From positions 248,001-312,000 of the forward strand of contig NVTV01000003.1 of NCBI GenBank assembly GCA_002401695.1: a DNA stretch of 64,000 nucleotides, given 5' to 3'. A program made the position numbers and the translations under genes. Within the stretch, counting starts at the first letter, position 1. Every line of letters starts with the position of its first letter. This document shows, in pieces, positions 8,373-17,990 of this stretch. The notes below the pieces were generated by a model. The model was not told the DNA's origin, made no database searches, and worked only from the letters and a program-made list of their open reading frames with translations. The stretch comes from Alphaproteobacteria bacterium. GTDB lineage: Bacteria; Pseudomonadota; Alphaproteobacteria; Micavibrionales; Micavibrionaceae.

Positions 8373-8999
8373 TTATGCACAAGTCAGCTTTTTGATAAAT
8401 AATAACTGCGCCGTATTGTCCGTCAAACTGGGAACGGTGCTGTATTCAAAATCAAAACGTTTTTGCGCCACCAAAATCTCCTCATTCGCACGTTCGCCCT
8501 TCATAAAACAAAAAACCAAACTCTTGTTCTGCTGCGCCCATGGCAAGCAATACTCAAACAGCGTTTCTAAAGATGATAATGCGCGCGCCGTAACAAAATC
8601 GGGGCAAAAATCATCGGTGACGGCTTCGACCCGTTTGGTGTGGATGATAACGTTCGATGCCTCTGTTTCCCGCGCAACGGTGCGCATAAATTGACATTTT
8701 CGTTCATCTGATTCAACCAAATGAACCGCAATATCAGGATTCATGATCGCCAGAACAAGGCCGGGGAAACCGCCGCCGCACCCTAAATCCGCATATACTT
8801 TTACGCCCTCAGGTATGGCTTTAGACAATTGCGCTGAGTCGATAAAGTGCCTGTGCCATGCTTGTTCAATGCTTTTTGCGCTGACAAGGTTGATTGCCTT
8901 GTTCCATTTCAACAGTAACGCATGATAGATCTCGATTTTCGCGAACATCTCGTCTGAAATATCAACAACCTGCTTAAAATCATCTTTTTTATAAATCAT
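8373..8999 (-). CDS. rsmG: 16S rRNA m7G527 methyltransferase RsmG
   Basis: RsmG (GidB) methylates N7 of G527 in 16S rRNA using SAM. The 208-residue Rossmann methyltransferase has the SAM motif YADLGCGGGFPGLVLAI, preceded by the family segment WNKAINLVSAKSIEQAWHRHFIDSAQL, and later HTKRVEAV and DFVTARALSSLETLFEYC. Its ATG overlaps the mnmG stop (TAATG), so it is translationally coupled. A DnaA-box match, TTATGCACA, lies at 8383-8391 within its last codons. Confidence 0.95.
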   Translation of the reverse strand: MIYKKDDFKQVVDISDEMFAKIEIYHALLLKWNKAINLVSAKSIEQAWHRHFIDSAQLSKAIPEGVKVYADLGCGGGFPGLVLAIMNPDIAVHLVESDERKCQFMRTVARETEASNVIIHTKRVEAVTDDFCPDFVTARALSSLETLFEYCLPWAQQNKSLVFCFMKGERANEEILVAQKRFDFEYSTVPSLTDNTAQLLFIKKLTCA

Positions 9000-10933
9000 T
9001 ATGCCGCACTCGATTTTGCTGATGATCTCTGGGATACTTTTTTGGATGACTTTTTAGGCGGCTTCTTCACATAGCGCAGCAAAGCCACCACCGCAGCAGG
9101 CGTAACGCCAGGAATACGCGATGCTTCGCCTAGTGTTGTTGGGTTCACTTGCTCTAACTTTTGGCGCACCTCGTTCGATAGGCTGCCGATTTCTGCGTAA
9201 TCTAACGTCTTGGGCAATACTAAGTTCTCATCCTTGCGAAACGCCGCTATATCGGCCTCATGGCGGCCCATATAGCCCGCATATAGGGCATCAATCTCTA
9301 TTTGCTCACGAATATCAGGCGCAACGGCGCTCAACTCCGGCCAGATCGCGGCCAGATCATTCCATGTAATATCACGGTAAGCCAGCAAGGCCGCAACACT
9401 GCGGCGTGTACCATCTTTATTGACGCGCACGCCCTGCTTCTCCAGCTCGTTGGGCGTCGCATTCAGTGTCTTCGCCATATCCCGCGCAATTGTCAGAGCA
9501 TCGGATTTTTTCGTCCAAATATCTTCGCGTTCTTTACCAACACAACCAATCTCAATGCCCTTATCCGTCAAACGCTGATCCGCATTATCCGCACGCAGGC
9601 GCAAACGATATTCAGCGCGGCTGGTAAACATGCGATATGGCTCCGGTGCGCCGCGGGTAATCAAATCATCAATCAAGACACCGATATAGGCATCGGCACG
9701 GTCCAGAGTGAAAATTTCGGCTGTTTCACGTGAAACACTACGACTCATAGCGTTAATCTGTTTTGCCGCATTAACCCCAGCCATCAAGCCTTGCGCGGCG
9801 GCTTCCTCATATCCTGTAGTGCCATTAATCTGCCCTGCGAGGAACAAACCGGGCAAACGTTTAGACTCCAATGTCTTCTTCAAATCCCGCGGATCGCAGT
9901 AATCATATTCAATCGCATAGCCCCATTCGATGATTTTAACGTCCTCTAACCCCTTAATGGAGTGAATAAAGGCATCCTGCACATCAATCGGCAAAGATGT
10001 TGATATCCCATTCGGATAAACCGTATGATCATCCAGCCCTTCGGGCTCTAAGAATATTTGATGGCGGTTTTTATCGGCAAAGCGATTAACTTTATCCTCA
10101 ATTGACGGACAATAACGCGGCCCCGTGGACTCAATTTGCCCTGAATACATGGGTGAGCGTTCTAAATTCTCCTGAATAATGCGGTGCGTCTCTTCGTTTG
10201 TATGCGTGATATAGCACGGAATTTGCGGCACTGTAATTTTATCATTCAGATAAGAAAACGGCGTTGGCGTCTCATCACCCGGTTGTTCTTCCAGAATATC
10301 CCAGTTAATTGTCCGCCCATCAAGGCGGGCTGGCGTTCCTGTCTTTAGACGACCGAGCGGGAAGTCCAAACGCTCTAAGGTCTCTGCCAAACCAATGGTA
10401 GGCGCTTCCCCAACGCGACCTGCGGGCTTCATTTCCTCGCCGCGATGAATAATGCCGCGCAAAAACGTCCCCGTTGTTAAAACAACCGCCTGACAGCGAT
10501 ATTCCGCGCCGTCCAATGTTTTTAAACCGGCAATCGCACCGTTATCATCAAGAATAAGATCATCCGCTGCGCCCTCTACCAGAGTTAGGTTAGGATAACT
10601 GCCTAAAATCTCCTGCATCGCCTCCAGATACAGCTTACGATCCGCTTGCGCGCGTGGGCCACGCACCGCTGGCCCCTTGGATGCGTTCAACATACGGTAT
10701 TGTATGCCCGAACGATCAATCACCCGTGCCATAATCCCGTCCAACGCATCAATTTCACGCACCAAATGCCCTTTACCAAGCCCGCCAATCGCAGGATTAC
10801 ACGACATTGCGCCAACGGTTGCCAGCTTATGCGTCAACAGAACCGTCTTCGCGCCTGTGCGCGCAGCAGCTGCGGCAGCTTCGCATCCTGCATGCCCTCC
10901 ACCGACAACAATGACCTCAAAATCCGTATTCAT
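8999..10933 (-). CDS. mnmG: tRNA U34 modification enzyme MnmG, FAD subunit
   Basis: MnmG (GidA) acts with MnmE to install the carboxymethylaminomethyl group on U34 of certain tRNAs. The 644-residue protein has the FAD-binding start [91 protein letters not shown] and [19 protein letters not shown]. The last 20 residues form a lysine- and serine-rich tail ([10 protein letters not shown]...) that most homologues lack, as far as I recall. ATG at 10933 matches the family N terminus. A perfect parS site lies inside the gene. Confidence 0.96.
   Translation of the reverse strand: MNTDFEVIVVGGGHAGCEAAAAAARTGAKTVLLTHKLATVGAMSCNPAIGGLGKGHLVREIDALDGIMARVIDRSGIQYRMLNASKGPAVRGPRAQADRKLYLEAMQEILGSYPNLTLVEGAADDLILDDNGAIAGLKTLDGAEYRCQAVVLTTGTFLRGIIHRGEEMKPAGRVGEAPTIGLAETLERLDFPLGRLKTGTPARLDGRTINWDILEEQPGDETPTPFSYLNDKITVPQIPCYITHTNEETHRIIQENLERSPMYSGQIESTGPRYCPSIEDKVNRFADKNRHQIFLEPEGLDDHTVYPNGISTSLPIDVQDAFIHSIKGLEDVKIIEWGYAIEYDYCDPRDLKKTLESKRLPGLFLAGQINGTTGYEEAAAQGLMAGVNAAKQINAMSRSVSRETAEIFTLDRADAYIGVLIDDLITRGAPEPYRMFTSRAEYRLRLRADNADQRLTDKGIEIGCVGKEREDIWTKKSDALTIARDMAKTLNATPNELEKQGVRVNKDGTRRSVAALLAYRDITWNDLAAIWPELSAVAPDIREQIEIDALYAGYMGRHEADIAAFRKDENLVLPKTLDYAEIGSLSNEVRQKLEQVNPTTLGEASRIPGVTPAAVVALLRYVKKPPKKSSKKVSQRSSAKSSAA
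9722..9737. promoter_or_regulatory. parS: parS site, perfect consensus, inside mnmG
   Basis: TGTTTCACGTGAAACA is identical to the 16-base bacterial parS consensus and fully palindromic. It encodes part of [10 protein letters not shown] in MnmG, so the coding frame tolerates it. parB lies 1.4 kb away. A random 64 kb sequence would hold a perfect copy with a chance near 1 in 10^5. Confidence 0.92.
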
Positions 10934-11036
10934 GGGTAAAATTCCTTTATCTCTGCGACTTCTATACAATTTTCTTGCTTATTTATCCAGAAAAGAATTA
11001 TATAAGTAAAAGTAAGCGGGCTAATGGTATTCCATC

Positions 11037-11591
11037 ATGATTCAAGAAATTTTCAATTCACTCAAAAAATTGATGGCTCATCATAAAGAAGAGAGCCACA
11101 AAGAACTGCATGGCAGTTTCGAAAATCAATTTACAAATAATGGCACAACGTTAGTGGAGCTTCTTGTGATGTCACCTGAGCTTAATGGCGAGGGCAAAGA
11201 AAATCCAGACGATTATTTTTCGGGCATAAATTACTCCCTTCCGGTGGCAATGTATATTATTCGCCGCGCAATGGAAGAAGAAAAGGCACTGGAAGAGGAA
11301 CGTCGTGTCGATACATCCGCAGCATTAACACCCTTAGATAGCTCAGGCGAACCAGACCCTTTAGAAGGGCAAACACCTTATAAAGATCATCTGGATAAAA
11401 ACTATACGACTCTATCAGCAGAAATTATTACAACGCACCAAAAGAACGACGAAACACTTCAGGTAGAAGATATACGCATACCCCCACAAGAGTTCATTGA
11501 AAATCTAACAAATGAATGCCTGCAAGAATTGCAGACGCTGGATGTCAATAACACGATAGAACCTGAGCAGAACACATCAGAGATATCCTAG
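11037..11591 (+). CDS. Hypothetical acidic protein
   Basis: I do not recognise this 184-residue protein. It has no signal peptide or membrane segment. The N-terminal 90 residues look helical and contain TTLVELLVMSPELNGEGKENPDDYFSGINYSLPVAMYIIRRAMEEEKALEEER; the rest is acidic, rich in Thr and Glu, and probably disordered. It lies alone on the plus strand between the convergent-facing ends of mnmG and mnmE, 103 bases from the mnmG start. Codon choice resembles its neighbours. The ribosome binding site is weak, so the start is uncertain. Confidence 0.6.
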   Translation: MIQEIFNSLKKLMAHHKEESHKELHGSFENQFTNNGTTLVELLVMSPELNGEGKENPDDYFSGINYSLPVAMYIIRRAMEEEKALEEERRVDTSAALTPLDSSGEPDPLEGQTPYKDHLDKNYTTLSAEIITTHQKNDETLQVEDIRIPPQEFIENLTNECLQELQTLDVNNTIEPEQNTSEIS

Positions 11592-11607
11592 AACCCTATT
11601 TTTATTG

Positions 11608-12945
11608 CTACTTACCGATACAAAAATCCCGAAAAATAACATCGAGCAAGTCCTCGACATCAACCCTGCCGGTAATACGCCCCAAATGGCGCACAGCGAG
11701 GCGTAAATCCTCTGCGGTTAACTCGGGTAGCGGGGCATTCAGGCAACGCCCCAACGAAGCGCGACAATCCACAAGAGCATCTCTGTGACGTTGCCGCGTC
11801 AGGGCAGGTGCCTCGGCCTTACCGACCAAGCCATCTATTTCCTGCGTTAAGCGCTCTAAAAATGCGGTAATGCCCGTATTCTTCGTGACAGAGATTTGCA
11901 ATGGATCAGCGGGATGGTTCATCTTTATACCTGCATCCACCTTATTAATGACGGCAATGGTGTTGTCTTGTTGCTCTAGGGCGAAGCTATGTTGATCCGG
12001 CTCTGCCTGGCTTGCATCATAGAGAATAACGCGGATATCTGCTTCTTCTGCAATTTTCAGCGCGCGGCGTATCCCTTCTGACTCAATGCTGTCTTGTCCT
12101 TGCGTACCGATCTGATCAGGTCGCAAACCCGCTGTATCAGACAGAATAACGGGATACCCGCCAATGTCGAGGTGAGCCTCAATCACGTCACGGGTTGTTC
12201 CTGCAATATCAGAAACAATCGCCACATCACGGCGCACCAGAGCATTCACCAACGAAGACTTTCCTGCGTTAGGCGCACCAATCACCGCGACATGAATACC
12301 GTTACGCAGGCGCTCTCCGCGTCTGTTATCATTCAAATGTGCATCAATCTCCGCCAGCATATCCACAATCTTCGGGGTTATTTTTGGTACGATACTGTCG
12401 GGTAAATCCTCATCAGGGAATTCGATCTCTGCCTCAACATAAGCAAGGATTTTGGTAAGCCCATCGCGCCAGCCATCATAAATTGCTGCCAATGCGCCGC
12501 CCATTTGCAAGAGCGCCTGATTCTTCTGAAGCTGTGTCTCCGCGTGAATAAGGTCGGCAATAGCCTCGGCCTCGGTTAAATCCATCTTGCCATTTTCAAA
12601 TGCACGACGGGTAAATTCGCCCGGCTCAGCCATTCTATAGTGCTTTTCCGCACTTAAAGCATCCAAAACGCCTTGAACAACGGCCATACCACCATGAAGA
12701 TGGTATTCAACAACATCTTCCCCCGTATAACTATGCGGTGCTTTGAAAGCGATGACGAGCGCATTATCCAATGTTTCACGTGAAACGGGACGTTTCAATT
12801 CTCGCAACAACGCACGACGATACATGATTTCTGTATCACCCGTAAAACGTTTGAAACCATCCAGCGCATATTCGCCGGACACGCGAACAACCGCAACGCC
12901 GGCCTGCCCACGCGCACTTGCCAAAGCATAAATCGTATCAGTCAT
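11608..12945 (-). CDS. mnmE: tRNA modification GTPase MnmE
   Basis: MnmE is the GTPase partner of MnmG in U34 tRNA modification. The 445-residue protein has the formyl-THF-binding N-domain (TIYALASARGQAGVAVVRVSG, HLHGGMAVVQGVLDAL, AEPGEFTRRAFENGKMDLTEAEAIADLIHAET), the inserted G domain (GAPNAGKSSLVNAL, AGTTRDVIE, DTAGLR, INKVD) and the C-terminal catalytic FCIGK. An imperfect parS site lies inside it. It overlaps by eight bases the start of a small DUF6489-type gene that is upstream on the same strand. Confidence 0.97.
   Translation of the reverse strand: MTDTIYALASARGQAGVAVVRVSGEYALDGFKRFTGDTEIMYRRALLRELKRPVSRETLDNALVIAFKAPHSYTGEDVVEYHLHGGMAVVQGVLDALSAEKHYRMAEPGEFTRRAFENGKMDLTEAEAIADLIHAETQLQKNQALLQMGGALAAIYDGWRDGLTKILAYVEAEIEFPDEDLPDSIVPKITPKIVDMLAEIDAHLNDNRRGERLRNGIHVAVIGAPNAGKSSLVNALVRRDVAIVSDIAGTTRDVIEAHLDIGGYPVILSDTAGLRPDQIGTQGQDSIESEGIRRALKIAEEADIRVILYDASQAEPDQHSFALEQQDNTIAVINKVDAGIKMNHPADPLQISVTKNTGITAFLERLTQEIDGLVGKAEAPALTRQRHRDALVDCRASLGRCLNAPLPELTAEDLRLAVRHLGRITGRVDVEDLLDVIFRDFCIGK
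12772..12787. promoter_or_regulatory. parS: parS site, 15 of 16, inside mnmE
   Basis: TGTTTCACGTGAAACG differs from the consensus only at the last base. It encodes the VSRET part of RPVSRETLDNAL in MnmE. The perfect site in mnmG is 3.0 kb away. It very likely nucleates ParB. Confidence 0.82.
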
Positions 12946-13195
12946 TATTTTCTGAATTTTCCGGTGTTTTCACGCCCATTTGCGACCAGAACATCTTCTG
13001 CATATCGCCAAGACCCTGCATTGTCGCAGGCATCCATGTTTTCACCATTTCCTCCGGACTTAGGTTGCGGATATTATCCTGCATTTTGTTCTCCAGCTCC
13101 TTCATCATACGCTCTTGCATTGGTGCGATATTTGGTAAACCCACAAACGCGCGCGCTTCTTCCGGTGTGCATTCGATATCAAACTTGAATTTCAT
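12938..13195 (-). CDS. Small DUF6489-type protein upstream of mnmE
   Basis: The 85-residue protein (MKFKFDIECTPEEARAFVGLPNIAPMQER...) matches a small alphaproteobacterial family that I recall as DUF6489, of unknown function, with the conserved start FDIECTPEEAR-x-F-x-GLP and a Met- and Trp-rich amphipathic C-terminal half (MQGLGDMQKMFWSQMG). That half resembles the phasin-like pattern seen in polymer-binding proteins, but this is only suggestive. It overlaps the mnmE start by eight bases, so the two are coupled. Confidence 0.75.
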   Translation of the reverse strand: MKFKFDIECTPEEARAFVGLPNIAPMQERMMKELENKMQDNIRNLSPEEMVKTWMPATMQGLGDMQKMFWSQMGVKTPENSENND

Positions 13196-13283
13196 TGTAT
13201 AACCCCCTTGGATTAGGTAGTATTGGGAAATATTTCTCTATTGTTTATACAGATTTTTTTTAACAGAAGCTAGCGAACATCCA

Positions 13284-14951
13284 GTGACCAACGATACAAA
13301 TACACCACAAGACACGCAAATTCATAAACTTGCCCTGAGTGACGAGTATAAAGAAAACGCGATAAACAAAATCAAAAAGATGGTGGAGGGCAATAAATTT
13401 GACCCCGAAGACGTCAAGATGGAAAAACTGGAAGGTGAAATTCTTCACTTTCAAGCCGAAAATATACTGACCATCCTTACCAAAATCAGCCACAAAACCG
13501 TAGGTGGGCGTATCACAGGGCCCATACACGTCAGCAATGAACAAGCCGTTAAGGAGGCTGTCAATAAAGCATATATCGGCATCTCACATGACAATAATTT
13601 ACATAGAACCATACGTGAAGTGATTTTAAATCGTGAGGATCAGGGCTTTGCCGTAGATAATCACACAATCCCCCTGCCATTTTGGAAAGAAGAATACGTC
13701 ACCTATGATCCTTGCCAAACCTGTAAAGCCAAAGGAACCATAAAATGCCACCCCTGCGGCGGGAAAGGCATTGATCAATGCCCACGTTGTAATGGATCAG
13801 GTATGGGACATTGCGGACATTGCAACGGTTCGCAAATGATTCAAGGGCCAAATGGCAATCAAGTACAATGCCCGATATGCAACGGACAAGGGCATATTTC
13901 ATGCCGCTCATGCAAGCAAAGTGGGCAGGTGCAATGCGCAACTTGCCGCAGCAAAGGCATCACTACATGCCCGAATTGTAAGGGTAATGCGTGGATCAGC
14001 ACAATATATATTCAAACAATAGAGGCACGCACAGCCTTTGATTATCCCAGAGACCGCTTGCCGGAAAAGGTTGTTGCGATGATCGAAAAGCATGGTGCAA
14101 AGATTCGCGAACATGCCAAAATAACAATATCGGAAGAAATCGAAAGCACCGTCAATTTTGACGACCCTGACAAAGCAAAACAAGCAGCAGATGATGATCG
14201 AAGAAATAACTATAGAATTCCGGTTATTTACGAGGTTTTTCTGCCCTATGGACATATGGAATATAATATCGCGGGTAAAAGCTATTATACGTTCTTGTTC
14301 GGCACACAAGAGCGGCTGGTTCATGTCTCCCCCTTCTTGGATGATCTGATTAAAAACGGCCTTAGAAAACTGTCCGATGCAGCAGACCAACGTGGTGATG
14401 TGGGCAATAACCTTATACAAGCCGCAGAATACAGAACAATTAAAGAGGGCATCTCCTACACAACAAGGCATTCACTGGGCAAAGCCAAAAGATTGTTAAT
14501 GAAAAGTAATTCACTGGGGTTATCAGCAGAAACTGCCAAGACCATCATTGAAAATACAGATACAGCCCTCAATAACATTACAAAAAAACCACGCTTTACG
14601 GGCTTGATGTTCTCTGCTGTTTTAAACATCGTACTACTGTGCACATATTTCTTGTCCCCCATACGACATATGCTGACGTCTTTTATACCGAATCAAAATC
14701 TACATATTATTTTTGATCTTTTGGCTCTGACAACATCCGCATATTTAGGTGTTATTGTTATTCAAATGATCTCTGCATCCGCAATCAAACATATTATAAA
14801 CCGGATCGGCATCAAAAAAACGGCACCGCCCAAGTTGGAGAAAACTTTATATTGGACACTTGGCCTATCAATTGTGACCTTTATGGCGGCCTTAGAACTG
14901 TCCAGAATATTCAATATGTACCCCGCCCTCTGGTATATTAATTTATTTTAA
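13284..14951 (+). CDS. Membrane protein with eight CxxC motifs of DnaJ zinc-finger type
   Basis: The 555-residue protein has a cytosolic N-terminal region of about 140 residues without known motif, then eight CxxC units at about residues 144-232: CQTC, CHPC, CPRC, CGHC, CPIC, CRSC, CATC and CPNC, mostly followed by Gly-rich CxxCxGxG-like spacing. DnaJ has four such units binding two zinc ions; this protein has twice as many. Three hydrophobic segments follow near 440-460, 480-500 and 525-545. There is no J domain. It starts with GTG; no better start is visible. It may be a membrane-tethered chaperone-like protein, but its function is unknown. Confidence 0.7.
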   Translation: MTNDTNTPQDTQIHKLALSDEYKENAINKIKKMVEGNKFDPEDVKMEKLEGEILHFQAENILTILTKISHKTVGGRITGPIHVSNEQAVKEAVNKAYIGISHDNNLHRTIREVILNREDQGFAVDNHTIPLPFWKEEYVTYDPCQTCKAKGTIKCHPCGGKGIDQCPRCNGSGMGHCGHCNGSQMIQGPNGNQVQCPICNGQGHISCRSCKQSGQVQCATCRSKGITTCPNCKGNAWISTIYIQTIEARTAFDYPRDRLPEKVVAMIEKHGAKIREHAKITISEEIESTVNFDDPDKAKQAADDDRRNNYRIPVIYEVFLPYGHMEYNIAGKSYYTFLFGTQERLVHVSPFLDDLIKNGLRKLSDAADQRGDVGNNLIQAAEYRTIKEGISYTTRHSLGKAKRLLMKSNSLGLSAETAKTIIENTDTALNNITKKPRFTGLMFSAVLNIVLLCTYFLSPIRHMLTSFIPNQNLHIIFDLLALTTSAYLGVIVIQMISASAIKHIINRIGIKKTAPPKLEKTLYWTLGLSIVTFMAALELSRIFNMYPALWYINLF

Positions 14952-14955
14952 GCCT

Positions 14956-14995
14956 AAAAAAATGGCCGCTCTGTGCGTTATGCAGCAAAGCGGCC
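14956..14995 (-). terminator. Intrinsic terminator for the gene at 15053-15565
   Basis: Arms GGCCGCT (14964-14970) and AGCGGCC (14989-14995) enclose an 18-base loop. On the minus strand the hairpin is followed by a seven-T run (14956-14962), and it lies about 60 bases beyond the stop of the upstream minus-strand gene. Confidence 0.8.
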
Positions 14996-15052
14996 AAGTG
15001 CAATGTAAAGGGACACAACATCTTTAGGCAAAAAAGTAAGTGCCTTTTGTAC

Positions 15053-15565
15053 TTAATGCGCAATCGCCACCTTGTTCAAAGCATGTTCCTTCTGGCATCG
15101 GCGATAAGCCACAACAGCCTGAGCAGTGCGATGATTAGCGAGTGCTTTCTTCTTATGCATTAGAACACGGCTTTTCACCGACGTTACGCTGATATTTTCA
15201 TTACTTTTTGGCTCGAGAGCGAAACGAGCACCTAAAATAATAGCAAGTACAGCAATTTGTCCAGCTGTGCGCTGGCTTCCACTTGTGGGAATATGAGAGG
15301 ATTTGTATTGAGTAGACTTGAGCAGAGATTTGCACATATCCATCACAGTGGGGGTGGAGGGGGGAACTTTAGTATTTAGCAACGCACCGGAGAGAGATAC
15401 ATTGTTATTCTTTGTTGTTGGTTGATATACGCTTTCATATGACCACGCCGTGCCCATAGAAAATGCAATAATAAATGTAAATGACAGCAGAACGCCTTTA
15501 ATACAGCGCACCAGAGAACCCAGAGCAACAGTGTTATTTCTATTCTTATAAATTTGAAATATCAT
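15053..15565 (-). CDS. Hypothetical exported or membrane-anchored protein
   Basis: I do not recognise this 170-residue protein. A hydrophobic segment near residues 19-39 (CIKGVLLSFTFIIAFSMGTAWS) can serve as a signal peptide or anchor; a second, weaker one (GQIAVLAIILGARFAL) follows in the middle. The C-terminal 50 residues are basic and rich in Lys, Arg and His. ATG at 15565 was chosen because AGGTGA lies six bases upstream; an ATG nine codons earlier lacks such a site. A clear terminator follows. Composition and codon use look somewhat less regular than in neighbouring core genes. Confidence 0.55.
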   Translation of the reverse strand: MIFQIYKNRNNTVALGSLVRCIKGVLLSFTFIIAFSMGTAWSYESVYQPTTKNNNVSLSGALLNTKVPPSTPTVMDMCKSLLKSTQYKSSHIPTSGSQRTAGQIAVLAIILGARFALEPKSNENISVTSVKSRVLMHKKKALANHRTAQAVVAYRRCQKEHALNKVAIAH

Positions 15566-15774
15566 TTCTTCACCTACAATATAAAGATTCAAATAAATCT
15601 TTACGAACCTGACATGCCTTCTTTGTGCATATCCTTATCCTTTATTTCAACATAAAAATATGATTATGACAAACATTATCGTTTCGAGTTTATTTAGATT
15701 TTTATCTTGTTTTTCAATAGAATAAGGTACAAATTTATATGATATTTTTTACAAATGCCTTATATATGATGTGA

Positions 15775-16497
15775 ATGGGATTTATAAGCATGAATAATGA
15801 TAAAGAAAAAACTAAGGAAGAAAAGATAGCAACCTTTCGAAAGATACTAATCCTTGTAGCATTCTTTAGTATGCTCTATTTTTATGCTTTGTCCCATGCA
15901 ATGACAGAGGTCAAAAAAACCGCATATTGGTCCGAAAAATGGCCGCCTGTCCTAAATCAACCCTATCCAGATTTGGAATTAATTGATCAAGATGGCGAAA
16001 CATTCAAATTATCTTATCTAAAAGGGAAGGTAATTATTATAGAGCCTATTGGTATGAACTGCCCGTCATGTCAGGCTTATTCAGGGGCGCATAATTATGG
16101 TGCTTTTGAAAATAATTCGGTCGAGGCACATTCAAGATCCTTTCAGAAAATATTTCCTCTTTATGCAAAGGGACTAAAACTGCCCAGCAAAGATATCATC
16201 TTCGTGCAGCTCTTGCTCTATGATATGAGGATGGGGAAACCAACGGCAGAAGATGCGCATAAATGGGCGCAACATTTCAAATTATATAGAAAGCATAATC
16301 ATTTTGTCACGGTCAGCCCGCATGATATGCGCAGTAATGAAAGCTATAATATGATTCCGGGATTTCAATTGATTGACAGGAATTTCATACTGCGCATTGA
16401 TTCAACGGGACATCATCCAAAGCATGGCCTCTATAAGCATCTTATTCCGATGACCCCCGAATTTGTGAAACAGATTCCTGTAGAGCTGGATAGATAA
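15775..16497 (+). CDS. Membrane-anchored thioredoxin-fold protein
   Basis: The 240-residue protein has one N-terminal membrane segment (ILILVAFFSMLYFYALSHA, near residues 29-47) and a periplasmic domain starting PDLELIDQDGETFKLSYLKGKVIIIEPIGMNCPSCQAY. This is the beta-strand and CxxC layout of TlpA/Sco-type thioredoxin-like proteins. A Sco-like role in copper delivery to cytochrome oxidase is possible, given His residues around HKLYRKHNHF, but the usual Sco CxxxC is absent. A second ATG at 15790 is an alternative start, with ggga upstream. It is convergent with rho, six bases apart. Confidence 0.65.
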   Translation: MGFISMNNDKEKTKEEKIATFRKILILVAFFSMLYFYALSHAMTEVKKTAYWSEKWPPVLNQPYPDLELIDQDGETFKLSYLKGKVIIIEPIGMNCPSCQAYSGAHNYGAFENNSVEAHSRSFQKIFPLYAKGLKLPSKDIIFVQLLLYDMRMGKPTAEDAHKWAQHFKLYRKHNHFVTVSPHDMRSNESYNMIPGFQLIDRNFILRIDSTGHHPKHGLYKHLIPMTPEFVKQIPVELDR

Positions 16498-16503
16498 TAA
16501 GGA

Positions 16504-17760
16504 TTATTGGTTCATGCTGGAGAAGAATTCATCGTTATTCTTCGTTTGCTTCATCTTGCCAAGCAAGAATTCAATGGCATCAACTGTACCCATCGGATTA
16601 AGAATACGGCGCAAGACCCACATTTTCTGCAATGTGTCTCTATCAACCAATAACTCTTCCTTACGTGTTCCTGATTTTTGAATATCAATTGCAGGGAAAA
16701 TACGTTTATCGGCAATTTTACGATCAAGAACAATTTCACAGTTACCGGTTCCCTTGAACTCTTCAAAGATAACCTCATCCATACGCGAGCCTGTTTCAAT
16801 CAAAGCCGTAGCAATAATTGTAAGTGATCCGCCCTGCTCCACATTACGCGCTGCACCAAAGAAACGTTTCGGACGTTGCAGAGCGTTTGCATCCACACCA
16901 CCGGTCAGCACTTTACCAGAAGATGGCACAACAGTGTTATAAGCCCGCGCAAGGCGTGTAATAGAATCCAGCAGAATAATAACGTCACGTTTATGCTCGA
17001 CAAGGCGTTTTGCCTTTTCCATCACCATTTCGGCGACTTGTACGTGTCTTTGTGCCGGCTCATCAAAAGTAGAGGACACAACTTCGCCCTGTACGCTTCG
17101 CGCCATGTCGGTGACTTCTTCAGGGCGTTCATCAATAAGAAGAACAATAAGATATGCCTCGGGATGGTTTGCAGCGATTGATGTTGCAATATTTTGCATC
17201 ATCACTGTCTTACCTGTACGCGGCGGCGCAACAATCAAGGCACGCTGCCCAAAGCCAATCGGAGCTGTTAATTCGATAACGCGCTGTACGTTACATTTTT
17301 GTGTTGGATCATCAATTTCAAGTTTGATTTTACGATCCGGATAAAGCGGGGTCAGACTGTCAAAATTAATACGGTGACGTAGTTTGTCCGGTGATTCATG
17401 GCTGATCGAGCCAACACGTAAAAGTGCAAAGTAACGCTCTGAATCTTTTGGCGCTCTAATTTCGCCTTCAACAATATCACCTGTACGTAGGCCAAAGCGG
17501 CGTACTTGTGATGGTGAAACATAAATATCATCAGGGCCGGGAAGGTAGTTTTCTTCCGGTGAACGCAAAAAGCCAAAACCATCTTGTAGAACTTCTAAAA
17601 CACCAACGCCTGAGATAGGGACACTTTTTTGTGCCAACTGTTTTAAAATTGCAAACATCATGTCCTGCTTGCGCATTGTGTTACAATTTTCTATTCCTAA
17701 TTCTTCCGCAAAAGCCAACAGCTCAGCCGGAGAGCGCATTTTTAATTCTTGTAAATTCAT
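16504..17760 (-). CDS. rho: Transcription termination factor Rho
   Basis: Rho is the hexameric RNA helicase that ends transcription of untranslated RNA. The 418-residue protein has the N-terminal [25 protein letters not shown], the cold-shock RNA-binding domain [43 protein letters not shown], Walker [17 protein letters not shown], the Q-loop and Walker B region [16 protein letters not shown], and the R-loop segment around [35 protein letters not shown]. It is full length. A 230-base AT-rich gap separates it from hemJ; no leader peptide is evident there. Confidence 0.98.
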   Translation of the reverse strand: MNLQELKMRSPAELLAFAEELGIENCNTMRKQDMMFAILKQLAQKSVPISGVGVLEVLQDGFGFLRSPEENYLPGPDDIYVSPSQVRRFGLRTGDIVEGEIRAPKDSERYFALLRVGSISHESPDKLRHRINFDSLTPLYPDRKIKLEIDDPTQKCNVQRVIELTAPIGFGQRALIVAPPRTGKTVMMQNIATSIAANHPEAYLIVLLIDERPEEVTDMARSVQGEVVSSTFDEPAQRHVQVAEMVMEKAKRLVEHKRDVIILLDSITRLARAYNTVVPSSGKVLTGGVDANALQRPKRFFGAARNVEQGGSLTIIATALIETGSRMDEVIFEEFKGTGNCEIVLDRKIADKRIFPAIDIQKSGTRKEELLVDRDTLQKMWVLRRILNPMGTVDAIEFLLGKMKQTKNNDEFFSSMNQ

Positions 17761-17990
17761 GAAATACTCATAATTTATTGATTTTCAAATAGGGGGAACT
17801 CTTAATTTTGTCATTTTAGGAATAAAATATATTATTTTTAAAATTGCTTTTATTCCGCGCCGAACAATTCGACATACTTTACCCAAAATTTCTATGGATT
17901 TTTCTTAAGACAGTTGCTTTATAGCTAGACTAAAGGTAAGAGTCAAGAAATTATATCTATCCGATTCGCACCATTAGATAAATTGGCAAT

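Noticed and set aside
13908-14471. A 187-codon minus-strand frame opposite the CxxC-repeat gene
   Set aside because: It covers the complement of the zinc-ribbon region and shows only Cys/Ile-rich noise; the plus-strand frame has the conserved motif spacing.
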